DNA of 64,000 bases from Lachnospiraceae bacterium (GTDB taxonomy: Bacteria; Bacillota; Clostridia; Lachnospirales; Lachnospiraceae): assembly GCA_902363825.1 (NCBI GenBank), contig CABJBK010000014.1, forward strand, positions 1 to 64,000. Direction: 5' to 3'. A program made the position numbers and the translations under genes. Under the pieces are notes generated by a model that did no database searches, was not told the DNA's origin, and saw only the letters and a program-made list of their open reading frames with translations. Shown here piece after piece: positions 21,248 to 29,297 of the stretch; within the stretch, counting starts at the first letter, position 1; each line of letters begins with the position of its first letter.

Positions 21248-21345
21248 GTAATGGCGACGAGGAAAATGGACGCGTGCTTGCACAAGCGTCCATTTGACGA
21301 CCGTTTGTCAGAGCGGGATGCGGAACGCATCACGTCCATCCCCTC
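21242..21345. repeat. Structured dispersed repeat between the parS sites
   Basis: The first 23 bases (21242-21264), starting at the terminator T-run and containing GTAATGGCGACGAGGAA, recur exactly at 62691-62713. Next comes a strong hairpin: AAATGGACGCGTGC (264-277) pairs with GCAC and GCGTCCATTT (280-295) around a two-base loop with an AA bulge. Further on GATGCGGAACGCATC forms a second small hairpin. No open frame of note. It could be a small mobile repeat or a structured RNA. Confidence 0.5.
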
Positions 21346-21381
21346 TTTTGTGTCCCGTGTTGTAATTGCAATAATCCAAAA

Positions 21382-21397
21382 TGTTTCACGTGAAACA
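21382..21397. promoter_or_regulatory. parS site 2
   Basis: A second perfect TGTTTCACGTGAAACA palindrome, 203 bases from the first and 98 bases upstream of the parA start. Confidence 0.96.
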
Positions 21398-21409
21398 TTT
21401 ATATTTGTG

Positions 21410-21438
21410 TGGCAAAAAAATATGCAGAGTGTTATAAT
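21410..21438 (+). promoter_or_regulatory. Probable parAB promoter
   Basis: TGGCAA (21410-21415) and perfect TATAAT (21433-21438) are 17 bases apart, just past parS site 2, so ParB bound at parS could affect it. Confidence 0.6.
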
Positions 21439-21494
21439 AAAAAAGTACATTTTTTATAGGTAATCGGAGAGTACTGGATGAGAAAGGATTTTGT

Positions 21495-22262
21495 ATGGGT
21501 AGAGTAATAGCGATTGCAAATCAGAAAGGCGGAGTAGGAAAAACTACGACGGCAATCAATCTGTCAGCCTGCCTGGCGGAAGCAAAGAAAAAAGTATTGG
21601 CAATAGATCTGGATCCACAGGGAAATACAACGAGTGGATTAGGGGTGGATAAAAACGAATTAGAAAATACCGTATATGAATTGATGCTTGGGGAGTGTAC
21701 GATAAAGGAAAGTCTGACGAAAACAGAAATTGAAAGTCTGTATCTGATACCGTCCAATGTAAATCTTGCCGGAGCAGAGATCGAATTACTTGGTATCAAT
21801 GACAAAGAATACATATTAAGAAATGCAGTGGACTATATCAAGGATGATTATGATTTCATTATTATCGACTGCCCGCCATCCTTAAATATGCTGACAGTAA
21901 ATGCGATGACAACTGCGGATACGATTCTGGTTCCGATACAGTGTGAGTACTACGCGCTGGAAGGACTCAGTCAGCTGATCCATACGATTGACCTGGTACA
22001 GCAGAGATTAAATCCACATCTTCGCATGGAAGGGGTAGTCTTTACCATGTATGATGCAAGAACGAATCTTTCCCTGCAGGTTGTAGAAAATGTAAAGAAT
22101 AATTTGAATACAACAATCTATAAAACCATTATTCCGAGAAACATCAGACTGGCGGAGGCCCCGAGTCATGGTTTGCCGATCAATCTGTATGACAGCAAAT
22201 CTGCGGGAGCAGAGAGCTATCGTTTACTGGCACAGGAAGTGATAGGAAGAAAGGATATTTAA
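21495..22262 (+). CDS. parA: Chromosome-partitioning ATPase ParA (Soj)
   Basis: A 255-residue Walker-type ATPase. The deviant Walker A is KGGVGKTTTAIN at residues 11-22, followed by LAIDLDPQGNTTSGLG and Walker B FIIIDCPPSLNML. Length and sequence match chromosomal Soj. It works with ParB at parS to separate origins and tune DnaA. An AAAGGA is upstream. parB follows after one base. Confidence 0.97.
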   Translation: MGRVIAIANQKGGVGKTTTAINLSACLAEAKKKVLAIDLDPQGNTTSGLGVDKNELENTVYELMLGECTIKESLTKTEIESLYLIPSNVNLAGAEIELLGINDKEYILRNAVDYIKDDYDFIIIDCPPSLNMLTVNAMTTADTILVPIQCEYYALEGLSQLIHTIDLVQQRLNPHLRMEGVVFTMYDARTNLSLQVVENVKNNLNTTIYKTIIPRNIRLAEAPSHGLPINLYDSKSAGAESYRLLAQEVIGRKDI

Positions 22263-22263
22263 A

Positions 22264-23163
22264 ATGGCGGCAAATAAACATGCACTTGGTAAAGGATTAG
22301 ATTCACTGATCGCAAATAAAGTGGGAACAGCTCCTTTAGCAGAAAATAAGAAAAGTGAAGAAAAACCGGCGGAAGTAAAGGTGAAGATCTCTAAGGTAGA
22401 GCCGAACAGAGAACAGCCGAGAAAGAATTTTGATGAGGATGCACTGTTGGAACTGGCGGAGTCTATCAAACAGTTTGGAGTATTACAGCCTCTGCTGGTA
22501 CAGGACAGAAAAGATTATTACGAAATCATTGCCGGTGAGAGAAGATGGCGTGCCGCAAAAATCGCGGGACTCAAGGAAGTACCGGTTATCATAAAGAAAC
22601 TTACAGAGCAGGAAATGGTGGAGATTTCTCTGATTGAAAATATCCAGAGAGAAAATTTGAATCCAATCGAAGAAGCACTTGCATATAAACGCCTGTTGAA
22701 TGAATTCAATTTGAAGCAGGATGAGGTTGCGGAACGTGTGTCAAAAAGCAGAACGGCTGTAACGAATTCCATGCGTCTGCTCAAATTGAATGAGAAAGTA
22801 CAGCAGATGGTGATCGATGATATGCTGACGACGGGGCATGCCCGCGCGTTGCTTGGAATCGAGGATCAGGAAAAGCAGTATGTGGTTGCACAGCAGATCT
22901 TTGATGAAAAACTCAGTGTCCGTGAGACTGAAAAACTGGTTAAGAAGATTCAGAAAGAAAAGAATCTCCCGGAGAAGAAAAAAGAGGAGCTGGATGAACA
23001 GGTAGCGCTGGCATACCATGATGTCGAAGAGAAGATGAAACTGATTCTTGGAACAAAGGTTAATATTCGGGCAAAGGATGATAAGAAAGGCAAGATCGAG
23101 ATCGAGTATTATTCGATGGATGAATTCAACCGGATTTTTGAAATGATGCAGAAAATACATTAA
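22264..23163 (+). CDS. parB: Chromosome-partitioning protein ParB (Spo0J)
   Basis: A 299-residue ParB CTPase/DNA-binding protein. The N-terminal domain has LAESIKQFGVLQPLLV and the CTP-binding motif GERRWRAAK. Next come LIENIQRENLNPIEEA and the helix-turn-helix VAERVSKSRTAVTNSMRLL that reads parS. The C-terminal dimerisation domain is present. It is complete, unlike the damaged homologue at 55 kb. It forms an operon with parA. Confidence 0.96.
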   Translation: MAANKHALGKGLDSLIANKVGTAPLAENKKSEEKPAEVKVKISKVEPNREQPRKNFDEDALLELAESIKQFGVLQPLLVQDRKDYYEIIAGERRWRAAKIAGLKEVPVIIKKLTEQEMVEISLIENIQRENLNPIEEALAYKRLLNEFNLKQDEVAERVSKSRTAVTNSMRLLKLNEKVQQMVIDDMLTTGHARALLGIEDQEKQYVVAQQIFDEKLSVRETEKLVKKIQKEKNLPEKKKEELDEQVALAYHDVEEKMKLILGTKVNIRAKDDKKGKIEIEYYSMDEFNRIFEMMQKIH

Positions 23164-23201
23164 GTAGCAGACTGACGAAACAGAAGAAAGAGGAAAATTA
23201 G

Positions 23202-23717
23202 ATGAACATAGCAGATTATCTTGGAATTACTTTGGATTATGCGGTAATTGCGATTGCTGTATTGATGTTGCTGGTGCTCATTTTGATCATTGTTATGATC
23301 GTAAATGTAGTACAGATGAAAAAATTAAAGAAGAATTACCGTATTTTTATGGATGGCAAAGACGCAAAGACACTGGAAGACACTTTGATCAAAAGACTGG
23401 ATCAGGTAGATACCCTGCTTGCGGCGAACGATGAGAACGCGAAGAATATCGAGAGACTTTTCGCAAACATGAAATTTGCTTTCCAGAAAGTAGGACTTGT
23501 AAAGTATGATGCATTTCACGAGATGGGTGGAAAACTGAGTTTTTCCCTGGCTCTGCTCAATGAAACAAACGACGGTTTTATTATCAATGCAATGCACAGC
23601 AGAGAGGGATGCTATACTTATATCAAAGAAATCGTAGACGGAAATTCAATTATTGTACTGGCGGATGAAGAGCAGGAAGCGCTTGATATGGCAATGAAAT
23701 CAAATTCTGAGGAGTAA
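23202..23717 (+). CDS. DUF4446 family membrane-anchored protein
   Basis: A 171-residue protein with one N-terminal membrane helix (VIAIAVLMLLVLILIIVMIV), a helical linker and a C-terminal domain containing KVGLVKYDAF-MGGKLSFSLALL, the mark of DUF4446. This family is found beside parB in many Clostridia; its function is unknown. GAGGAAAA precedes the ATG. It is followed by the DUF3881 gene after six bases. Confidence 0.88.
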   Translation: MNIADYLGITLDYAVIAIAVLMLLVLILIIVMIVNVVQMKKLKKNYRIFMDGKDAKTLEDTLIKRLDQVDTLLAANDENAKNIERLFANMKFAFQKVGLVKYDAFHEMGGKLSFSLALLNETNDGFIINAMHSREGCYTYIKEIVDGNSIIVLADEEQEALDMAMKSNSEE

Positions 23718-23723
23718 CAGTAT

Positions 23724-24608
23724 ATGCATAGTTTTTTGAGAGCGATCGGATTTGGAAATTTAAAGAAGAATAAAGAAATCGACGATCTGCTCAATGAAGT
23801 GATTGAAAAACCGACCAGACTGCAGGTCGCAAAGGATTCCAATGGAAATGAGTTTACGGAATTTTCGCGTGAGTTTGGCGGCTGCATCGGAATAACAGCC
23901 TGTGGGGAATACGGAGACGACGGGGAATTTGAACTCGATTATTATTATCCGTATTTCTGTGGAACCGAAGGTGCAACGACAGCAGGAGTGGAAGTGGAAA
24001 AACATTCAGAAAAGGAATCTTATGCCGGAATCTGTGATGATATGAAGCTTGGGGTTACGTTGATCTTTTATTTACAGAACGCAGCGGATTTCCTCAACGA
24101 AAAGAGTCATGGAAGAAAAAATTTCAATTCCCTGACGGCGACACTCTCCGCATTATCTTTGGAGGGAAAGATTTTACTTCCAATCAAAAAGAGTGAGAAG
24201 CAGATCGCGGATACCAAGAAGAACAGTCAGAACAGAAATCATCTGATCGCCGCGGCAAGAGAAGGGGATGAGGATGCGATCGAGAATCTGACACTGGAAG
24301 ATATCGACACCTATTCCATGATCTCACGGAGGATTGTGAATGAAGATATCCTTAGTATTGTGGATACATACTTTATGCCGTATGGAATTGAGAGCGATCA
24401 GTACGCAATCCTCGGAGAAATTCTGACCACGAGTCTGATCAAAAACAGCAGGACAGAGGAAGATATTTATGTCCTTACGATAAACTGTAATGATCTGATC
24501 TTTGACCTTTGCATCAATAAAAAGGATCTGATGGGAGAACCGGCACCGGGCAGAAGATTTAAGGGAAATATCTGGATGCAGGGGCATATCAATTTTGAGG
24601 AATTTTAA
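23724..24608 (+). CDS. DUF3881 family protein
   Basis: A 294-residue soluble protein starting MHSFLRAIGFGNL, typical of DUF3881, a family limited to Lachnospiraceae and relatives. The middle has the pattern DYYYPYFCGTE and the C-terminal half carries a long conserved domain without recognised catalytic motifs. GGAGTAAC lies just upstream and the start is close to the DUF4446 gene end, so it is the last gene of the parAB operon. Function unknown. Confidence 0.85.
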   Translation: MHSFLRAIGFGNLKKNKEIDDLLNEVIEKPTRLQVAKDSNGNEFTEFSREFGGCIGITACGEYGDDGEFELDYYYPYFCGTEGATTAGVEVEKHSEKESYAGICDDMKLGVTLIFYLQNAADFLNEKSHGRKNFNSLTATLSALSLEGKILLPIKKSEKQIADTKKNSQNRNHLIAAAREGDEDAIENLTLEDIDTYSMISRRIVNEDILSIVDTYFMPYGIESDQYAILGEILTTSLIKNSRTEEDIYVLTINCNDLIFDLCINKKDLMGEPAPGRRFKGNIWMQGHINFEEF

Positions 24609-24625
24609 AGGAAGAGATTTTGAAA

Positions 24626-24654
24626 TTGACTTTGCAGGGACAGATTGATATAAT
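24626..24654 (+). promoter_or_regulatory. Strong promoter for the tRNA-Arg locus
   Basis: TTGACT (24626-24631) and perfect TATAAT (24649-24654) are 17 bases apart, about 20 bases upstream of the degenerate tRNA. Confidence 0.85.
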
Positions 24655-24674
24655 AAAAGATGTCTGCAAAGTTT

Positions 24675-24742
24675 GTTCTCATAGTTAAATGGATATAACA
24701 AGCGCCTCCTAAGCGGTTGTTCAATCCTCACTATTTACAATT
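24675..24742 (+). pseudogene. Degenerate tRNA-Arg (CCU)
   Basis: The first half is a clear tRNA-Arg(CCU): GTTCTCATAGTTAAATGGAT, then the D-arm end and anticodon loop CTCCTAA. After the anticodon the variable region and 5' T-stem are missing. A TTCAATCC T-loop-like string remains, and nothing pairs with the 5' acceptor strand. It cannot fold into a working tRNA. It directly follows the promoter, so it is probably the original gene, broken by the integration event. Confidence 0.75.
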
Positions 24743-24755
24743 TCATTTGATATAC

Positions 24756-24832
24756 GCGCCAATAGCTCAGTTGGATAGAGCGTCCCCCTCCTAAGGGGAA
24801 GGCCGGGGGTTCGAATCCCTTTTGGCGCGCCA
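24756..24832 (+). tRNA. tRNA-Arg (anticodon CCU), CCA encoded
   Basis: All stems pair: acceptor GCGCCAA with TTGGCGC, D-stem GCTC with GAGC, anticodon stem TCCCC with GGGGA around CTCCTAA, T-stem GGGGG with CCCTT around TTCGAAT. Discriminator G and an encoded CCA follow. The tRNA-Ser of this window has no encoded CCA, so this gene may have a different origin, for example a phage or integrative element. It marks the left edge of the accessory region. Confidence 0.95.
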
Positions 24833-24841
24833 GATAATAAC

Positions 24842-24880
24842 GCCGAAAGCCTTTGTTTTCAAGGGTTTTCGGCTTTTTTA
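24842..24880 (+). terminator. Terminator after tRNA-Arg
   Basis: GCCGAAAGCCTT pairs with AAGGGTTTTCGGC (one bulge), followed by six T residues. A further imperfect inverted repeat lies at 24886-24945; the rest up to 25065 shows nothing. Confidence 0.82.
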
Positions 24881-25065
24881 TTGAGCAGTAAAAGAAAAAA
24901 TAATCAAGCTTCGCTTGGAGAGGTTTTTCTCTTTTATTGCTGCAAGGGAATCATGGTTCGGGTGTTTCGTATCGCTTATATTATACAGTAAATTCAGTGG
25001 TTTTGTACAGTAGCTAAATATTTAGGTGATTAGCGGCGTTAAATACGGTTGGTGTCGGATGACCT

Positions 25066-25545
25066 TTATTTGCCCGAATTATTCTTTTCGTACATGGCGA
25101 TGGCAAACTCAAGCATCTGTTTTCCGGCTGAATCAGAAGCCACTTCCTCAAGTTTTTTTGCAAAATCTTCATCTTTCAGAGAGATTGTCATTTTGGATTC
25201 AGAATCCGATTTGCCAGAGCGACTAAGGAATTTTCCAATCGCTTTTGCTGTGTCAATTCTTACGCTGTCCTCCGGCGTTTCGTAATAGTCCTGTATCGTA
25301 CTCAACTGACGATGGGCGGTATCCTTAGCCAAGCTCACATAGTCATGCCTGTTATAATCAAGTTTTTTTGTGATTGAGAAATGCCTTAGGCTATACAGGT
25401 CTACTTTTGGAAGTCCTAAAGGCTCATAGAGTGAACGGAACATATCATCGGCGTATTGTGAACTGATATGCGTACCATCCTCGTGAGCAAATATCAAATC
25501 ATCATCAATGTAGCTGTCTCCTGCAAGCTGCTTATTTCTGCTAAT
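25066..25545 (-). pseudogene. Tyrosine recombinase (integrase), C-terminal fragment
   Basis: About 150 residues of a phage/ICE integrase catalytic domain. The fragment shows FAHEDGTHIS, then LYSLRHFSIT with the conserved arginine-histidine block, then HRQLSTIQDYYET, where the catalytic tyrosine sits. The N-terminal DNA-binding domain and first catalytic arginine are missing. It is 230 bases from tRNA-Arg, the usual place for such integrases, supporting tRNA-Arg as the attachment site. A TTG at 25497 could start translation, but the frame runs on upstream. Confidence 0.8.
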
Positions 25546-25682
25546 TCAATGGGGATAATAGATTTCATTAATAATCACTTAAACTTATTTTTTGAATTTC
25601 TCAGAAATAAATCATTTACAAATCAGGAATTGGAATCTTTGGTACCTGGAAAAGATTATTCTCATGTTGAGGAACAAAAGCA

Positions 25683-25900
25683 GGTGTTGTGGAACAATTA
25701 ATCTGGATTATCGAAGTTTATATCACCATTTTGAAAACGGCTGTTTTATGGCAGATTGTCAGGCAGTTGTGGAAATAAAAAATGATCTGATAAGAACGAT
25801 GGGAGAATATCGTGATGTGACAGACCAATATCAAACCGGACGAAGTGCATATTTGCGACTGGGACAATTATTTATGAGATTATTTGCTGGATTGCTATAA
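25683..25900 (+). pseudogene. Cardiolipin synthase, C-terminal fragment
   Basis: Encodes only the last about 70 residues of a phospholipase-D-type cardiolipin synthase: CGTINLDYRSLYHHFENGCF and the end AYLRLGQLFMRLFAGLL. The same protein ending occurs in the complete gene at 31356-32915, but the DNA differs at many third positions, so this is the tail of an older paralogue. It ends in a strong terminator. Confidence 0.88.
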
Positions 25901-25911
25901 GAATCTGATGA

Positions 25912-25970
25912 AACGACCTTTCAAAAAACAGTTGATTTAGAAGTTAACTGTTTTTGAAAGGCCGTTTTTG
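25912..25970 (+). terminator. Strong terminator after the cls fragment
   Basis: About 22 bases (AACGACCTTTCAAAAAACAG onward) pair with AACTGTTTTTGAAAGGCCGTT across a short loop, followed by T residues. Confidence 0.88.
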
Positions 25971-26098
25971 TTATATCTAACAGTCTGTTGTACAAAGAAG
26001 ATTTTGCATGGATGAAAAAAACAAATTTTGTTGAGGTTAAATTGAGATTGACTTTGTATTGTATAAGTATGAAATAAAAAGGAATCAAGTGATGTACA

Positions 26099-27532
26099 AT
26101 GAAAAAGTATAAAATATGTAAAATCCTTCTTGTTATACTGGCAATTTTTTTATGTGTGGCTTTTTATGAATTGCTCGGAATCTGCGTTGCATATAAAAAG
26201 CAGCCGGAAGTGTCCAATACAACCAAAAAAGAAACAAAAAATGGGTCATGGAACGAATGCAGTGAAAATACAGAACGGGCAGTAATCATAGAAAAGAATC
26301 CAGAAGCGCTTTTACAAAGAGTGCGTTTGATCAAGAATGCAAAAAAGGAAATTATTCTTTCTACTTTTGCATTTCAATCCGATGAAAGTGGAAAATTGAT
26401 TTTAGGAGCACTGCATGATGCGGCAGACAGAGGTGTACATATTCGTCTGTTAGTAGATGGAATGGAGAGCTGGATTGATATGGAAGGAAATCCGTATTTC
26501 TATGGATTATCTTCCCATGAGAATGTTGAAATTAAACTATATAATAAGGCCAATCCGTTGAAACCATGGAAGATGATGGGTAGAATGCATGATAAATATT
26601 TGATTGCAGATGGAAAGAGATATATTCTTGGGGGAAGAAATACATACAATTATTTCCTGGGTGATTTTCCGGGACATAAGAACTATGACAGAGACGTGTT
26701 AGTGGTTTGCGATGAACCTGAGAAAGAAAATTCAGTTAACCAGTTGTCAGAGTATTTTGAAACGATATGGGAACAAGAAGACAGTGGTTATTTTCATGAC
26801 AATAAAAAACTGGCAAATAGAAAATCTGTAAAGAACGCAGTTTTAGAGCTGCAGAACGGCTATCAGAAATATTTTGAAGAGAATAAGGAAAGAATCTGCG
26901 ATACCGATTACACGGACGAAACTTTTGAGACAGAAAAGATTGCATTAGTGTCAAATCCTATTCACACAGGTTCCAAAGAACCAGTAGTGTGGTATCAGTT
27001 GGGAGAATTGATGAAAAATGCAAAAAATCGTGTGAAGATCCACACGCCATATATTATCTGTAATGATATGATGTATAATACATGGGAGGAGATTGCAGAG
27101 AACGTTTCAGATTTTTCTATCATGACAAATTCAGTTGCGAATAATGGGAATCCATTTGGGGCTGCCGATTATGCGAAAAACAGAAATAGAATCTTAAGTA
27201 CAGGAATTAATATCTGGGAATATGAAGGCGGTTATTCATACCACGGAAAAAGTATTCTGATTGACGATGATCTGTCTGTAATCGGTTCCTTTAATATGGA
27301 CATGAGAAGTACATATCTGGATACGGAACTGATGCTTGTAATACGCAGTAAAGATATTAATAAACAGTTGGAAGAGGGGATGATGGAATATGAAAAAGTG
27401 TCCCGCCAGATATTAGAAGGCGGAACTTATAATGATCCATATCATGTAGAGCCAATCGAATTAACAAAGAAACGTCAGAGAAAAATATTTTTAGTACAGC
27501 ATCTGCTTGGATGGGCAAGGTATCTGTTTTAA
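26099..27532 (+). CDS. Phospholipase-D-like protein, membrane anchored
   Basis: A 477-residue protein with an N-terminal membrane segment (ILLVILAIFLCVAFYELLGI) and two PLD active-site motifs. The first is HDKYLIAD at residues 164-171, followed by GGRN. The second is HGKSILIDD near residue 382, followed by GSFNMDMRS. This resembles cardiolipin-synthase/transphosphatidylase-like proteins facing outward, so it probably acts on membrane phospholipids. It precedes a two-component system by 17 bases and is likely in the same operon. Confidence 0.85.
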   Translation: MKKYKICKILLVILAIFLCVAFYELLGICVAYKKQPEVSNTTKKETKNGSWNECSENTERAVIIEKNPEALLQRVRLIKNAKKEIILSTFAFQSDESGKLILGALHDAADRGVHIRLLVDGMESWIDMEGNPYFYGLSSHENVEIKLYNKANPLKPWKMMGRMHDKYLIADGKRYILGGRNTYNYFLGDFPGHKNYDRDVLVVCDEPEKENSVNQLSEYFETIWEQEDSGYFHDNKKLANRKSVKNAVLELQNGYQKYFEENKERICDTDYTDETFETEKIALVSNPIHTGSKEPVVWYQLGELMKNAKNRVKIHTPYIICNDMMYNTWEEIAENVSDFSIMTNSVANNGNPFGAADYAKNRNRILSTGINIWEYEGGYSYHGKSILIDDDLSVIGSFNMDMRSTYLDTELMLVIRSKDINKQLEEGMMEYEKVSRQILEGGTYNDPYHVEPIELTKKRQRKIFLVQHLLGWARYLF

Positions 27533-27549
27533 TAAGGAGGAAGGAAAAC

Positions 27550-28221
27550 GTGTTTCAAATATTGATTGTAGAAGATGATAAAGAATTAAGCCAGCTATTC
27601 CAAAAAGTGCTTGAGAAGAATGGATATCAGGTCAAAAGTGCATCGGATGGAGCACAGGCATTAGAAGTATTGGATAAGGAATATATTGATCTGATCATTT
27701 CTGATATTATGATGCCGGTTATGGATGGCTATGAACTGGTGTCGGAACTTCGTTCAGCAGGATATCAGATACCAGTGCTTATGATCACTGCGAAAGGTTC
27801 CTTTGATGATATGCGCCAGGGATTTCTTTCGGGAAGTGACGATTATATGGTAAAACCGGTAAATGTGAATGAAATGGTTTTAAGAGTCGGAGCACTGCTT
27901 CGCCGTGCACAGATACTGAATGAACACAAAATTGTGATCGGTTCAACAGAGTTTGATTATGATGCAATGACAGTTACAACTGATAAGGAAAGTCTTGTTT
28001 TGCCTAAAAAAGAATTCCTGCTTTTATATAAGCTTGCAGCTTCGCCAGGCAGAACATTTACAAAACAACAGTTGATGGATGAAGTATGGGGATACGAGAC
28101 GGAGGCAGACCCACATACGATAGAGGTACATATAGGAAGAATCAGAGAGCGTTTTAAAGATAACCCTGATTTTGAAATCGTAACAATGCGTGGAATTGGA
28201 TACAAGGTGGTGAAAAAATAA
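27550..28221 (+). CDS. OmpR-family response regulator
   Basis: A 223-residue regulator with a receiver domain (LIVEDDKELS, phospho-acceptor Asp in LIISDIMMPVMDGYE, MITAK, VKPV) and a winged-helix domain (EFLLLYKLAASPGRTFTKQQ, then TIEVHIGRIRERF). GTG at 27550 is the start, with AAGGAGGAAGG upstream and a normal receiver N-terminus; the 13 codons before it overlap the PLD gene. It overlaps the kinase start by one base. Confidence 0.94.
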   Translation: MFQILIVEDDKELSQLFQKVLEKNGYQVKSASDGAQALEVLDKEYIDLIISDIMMPVMDGYELVSELRSAGYQIPVLMITAKGSFDDMRQGFLSGSDDYMVKPVNVNEMVLRVGALLRRAQILNEHKIVIGSTEFDYDAMTVTTDKESLVLPKKEFLLLYKLAASPGRTFTKQQLMDEVWGYETEADPHTIEVHIGRIRERFKDNPDFEIVTMRGIGYKVVKK

Positions 28222-29264
28222 TGGAACAAAAGAAAGAAAAAGGATTGCGGATCCGATCCTGTCTGACTGGTGCAATCTGGCTGGCACTTGTATTTTCAAC
28301 AGTCATATCTGCTTTATTATTTGCTTTTTTGAATCATTTTTTTAAACTGCCGGGCAGCATACCTGTGCTTGGCTGGCTTTTGATTTTCAATACATTGATT
28401 GCAGGGCTGATCACTTCTTTTATCAATGCAAAGTTACTGGAACCAATTACCAGACTTAGTAAAGCAATGAAGGAAGTTTCTCGGGGAGATTTTGAACAGC
28501 ATTTGGAAACGAACAGCCGTATAGCAGAAGTTGGAGAATCTTATCAAAGTTTTAACGTTATGACAAAAGAACTTCGTGCAACAGAGGTGCTGCAGATGGA
28601 TTTTGTATCTAATGTTTCTCATGAGTTTAAGACCCCGATTAATGCCATTGAAGGATATACAATGCTGCTTCAGGGAGAAGAACTGTCTCCGGATCAAGAG
28701 GAATATGTAGAAAAAATCTTATTTAACACCCAAAGACTTTCCGGATTGGTTGGTAATATTTTGCTGTTATCCAAGTTAGAGAATCAGAACATACCAATGA
28801 AAAAAACAGAATATCGTCTGGATGAACAGATCCGCCAGGCATTTCTTTCATTGGAAACAAAATGGACAGAAAAAGAAATTGGTTTTCAGGTAGAATTGGA
28901 GGAAGTTAAATATACTGGGAATGAAGGACTTTTTATGCATATCTGGATAAATCTTTTGGATAATGCGATTAAGTTCAGCCCTTCAAAGGGGACAATTACG
29001 ATGTTTCTGAAACAAGAACAGGATTCTGTTAAGTTCATTCTGGAAGATGAAGGACCAGGAATAGAGGATGATGTAAAATCCAGAATATTTGACAAGTTCT
29101 ATCAGGTAGATGGATCTCATAAAGCAGAAGGAAATGGCCTAGGTCTTGCACTTGTAAAACGGATTGTAGATAGTGCCGGAGGAACAATCAAAGCAGAAAA
29201 CCGTGAATATGGTGGATGCAGATTTGTTATAGAGCTGCCAAAGCAGAAAGATGAGATTATATAG
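28221..29264 (+). CDS. Sensor histidine kinase with HAMP domain
   Basis: A 347-residue kinase with two membrane helices within the first 70 residues and only a few residues outside between them, so the sensor is probably the membrane itself. A HAMP linker (ITRLSKAMKEVSRGDFEQ) is followed by the H box FVSNVSHEFKTPINAIEGY, N box WINLLDNAIKFSP, and G boxes DEGPGIEDD and GNGLGLAL. This compact architecture resembles envelope-stress kinases. Partner of the preceding regulator. Confidence 0.93.
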   Translation: MEQKKEKGLRIRSCLTGAIWLALVFSTVISALLFAFLNHFFKLPGSIPVLGWLLIFNTLIAGLITSFINAKLLEPITRLSKAMKEVSRGDFEQHLETNSRIAEVGESYQSFNVMTKELRATEVLQMDFVSNVSHEFKTPINAIEGYTMLLQGEELSPDQEEYVEKILFNTQRLSGLVGNILLLSKLENQNIPMKKTEYRLDEQIRQAFLSLETKWTEKEIGFQVELEEVKYTGNEGLFMHIWINLLDNAIKFSPSKGTITMFLKQEQDSVKFILEDEGPGIEDDVKSRIFDKFYQVDGSHKAEGNGLGLALVKRIVDSAGGTIKAENREYGGCRFVIELPKQKDEII

Positions 29265-29297
29265 TTTTAAGATAAATTAGAAGATGGGAGGATTTAT

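Noticed and set aside
24886-24945. Possible attachment-site repeat after tRNA-Arg
   Set aside because: It is an imperfect inverted repeat, not a copy of the tRNA 3' end, and I could not find a matching direct repeat at the right side of the accessory region.
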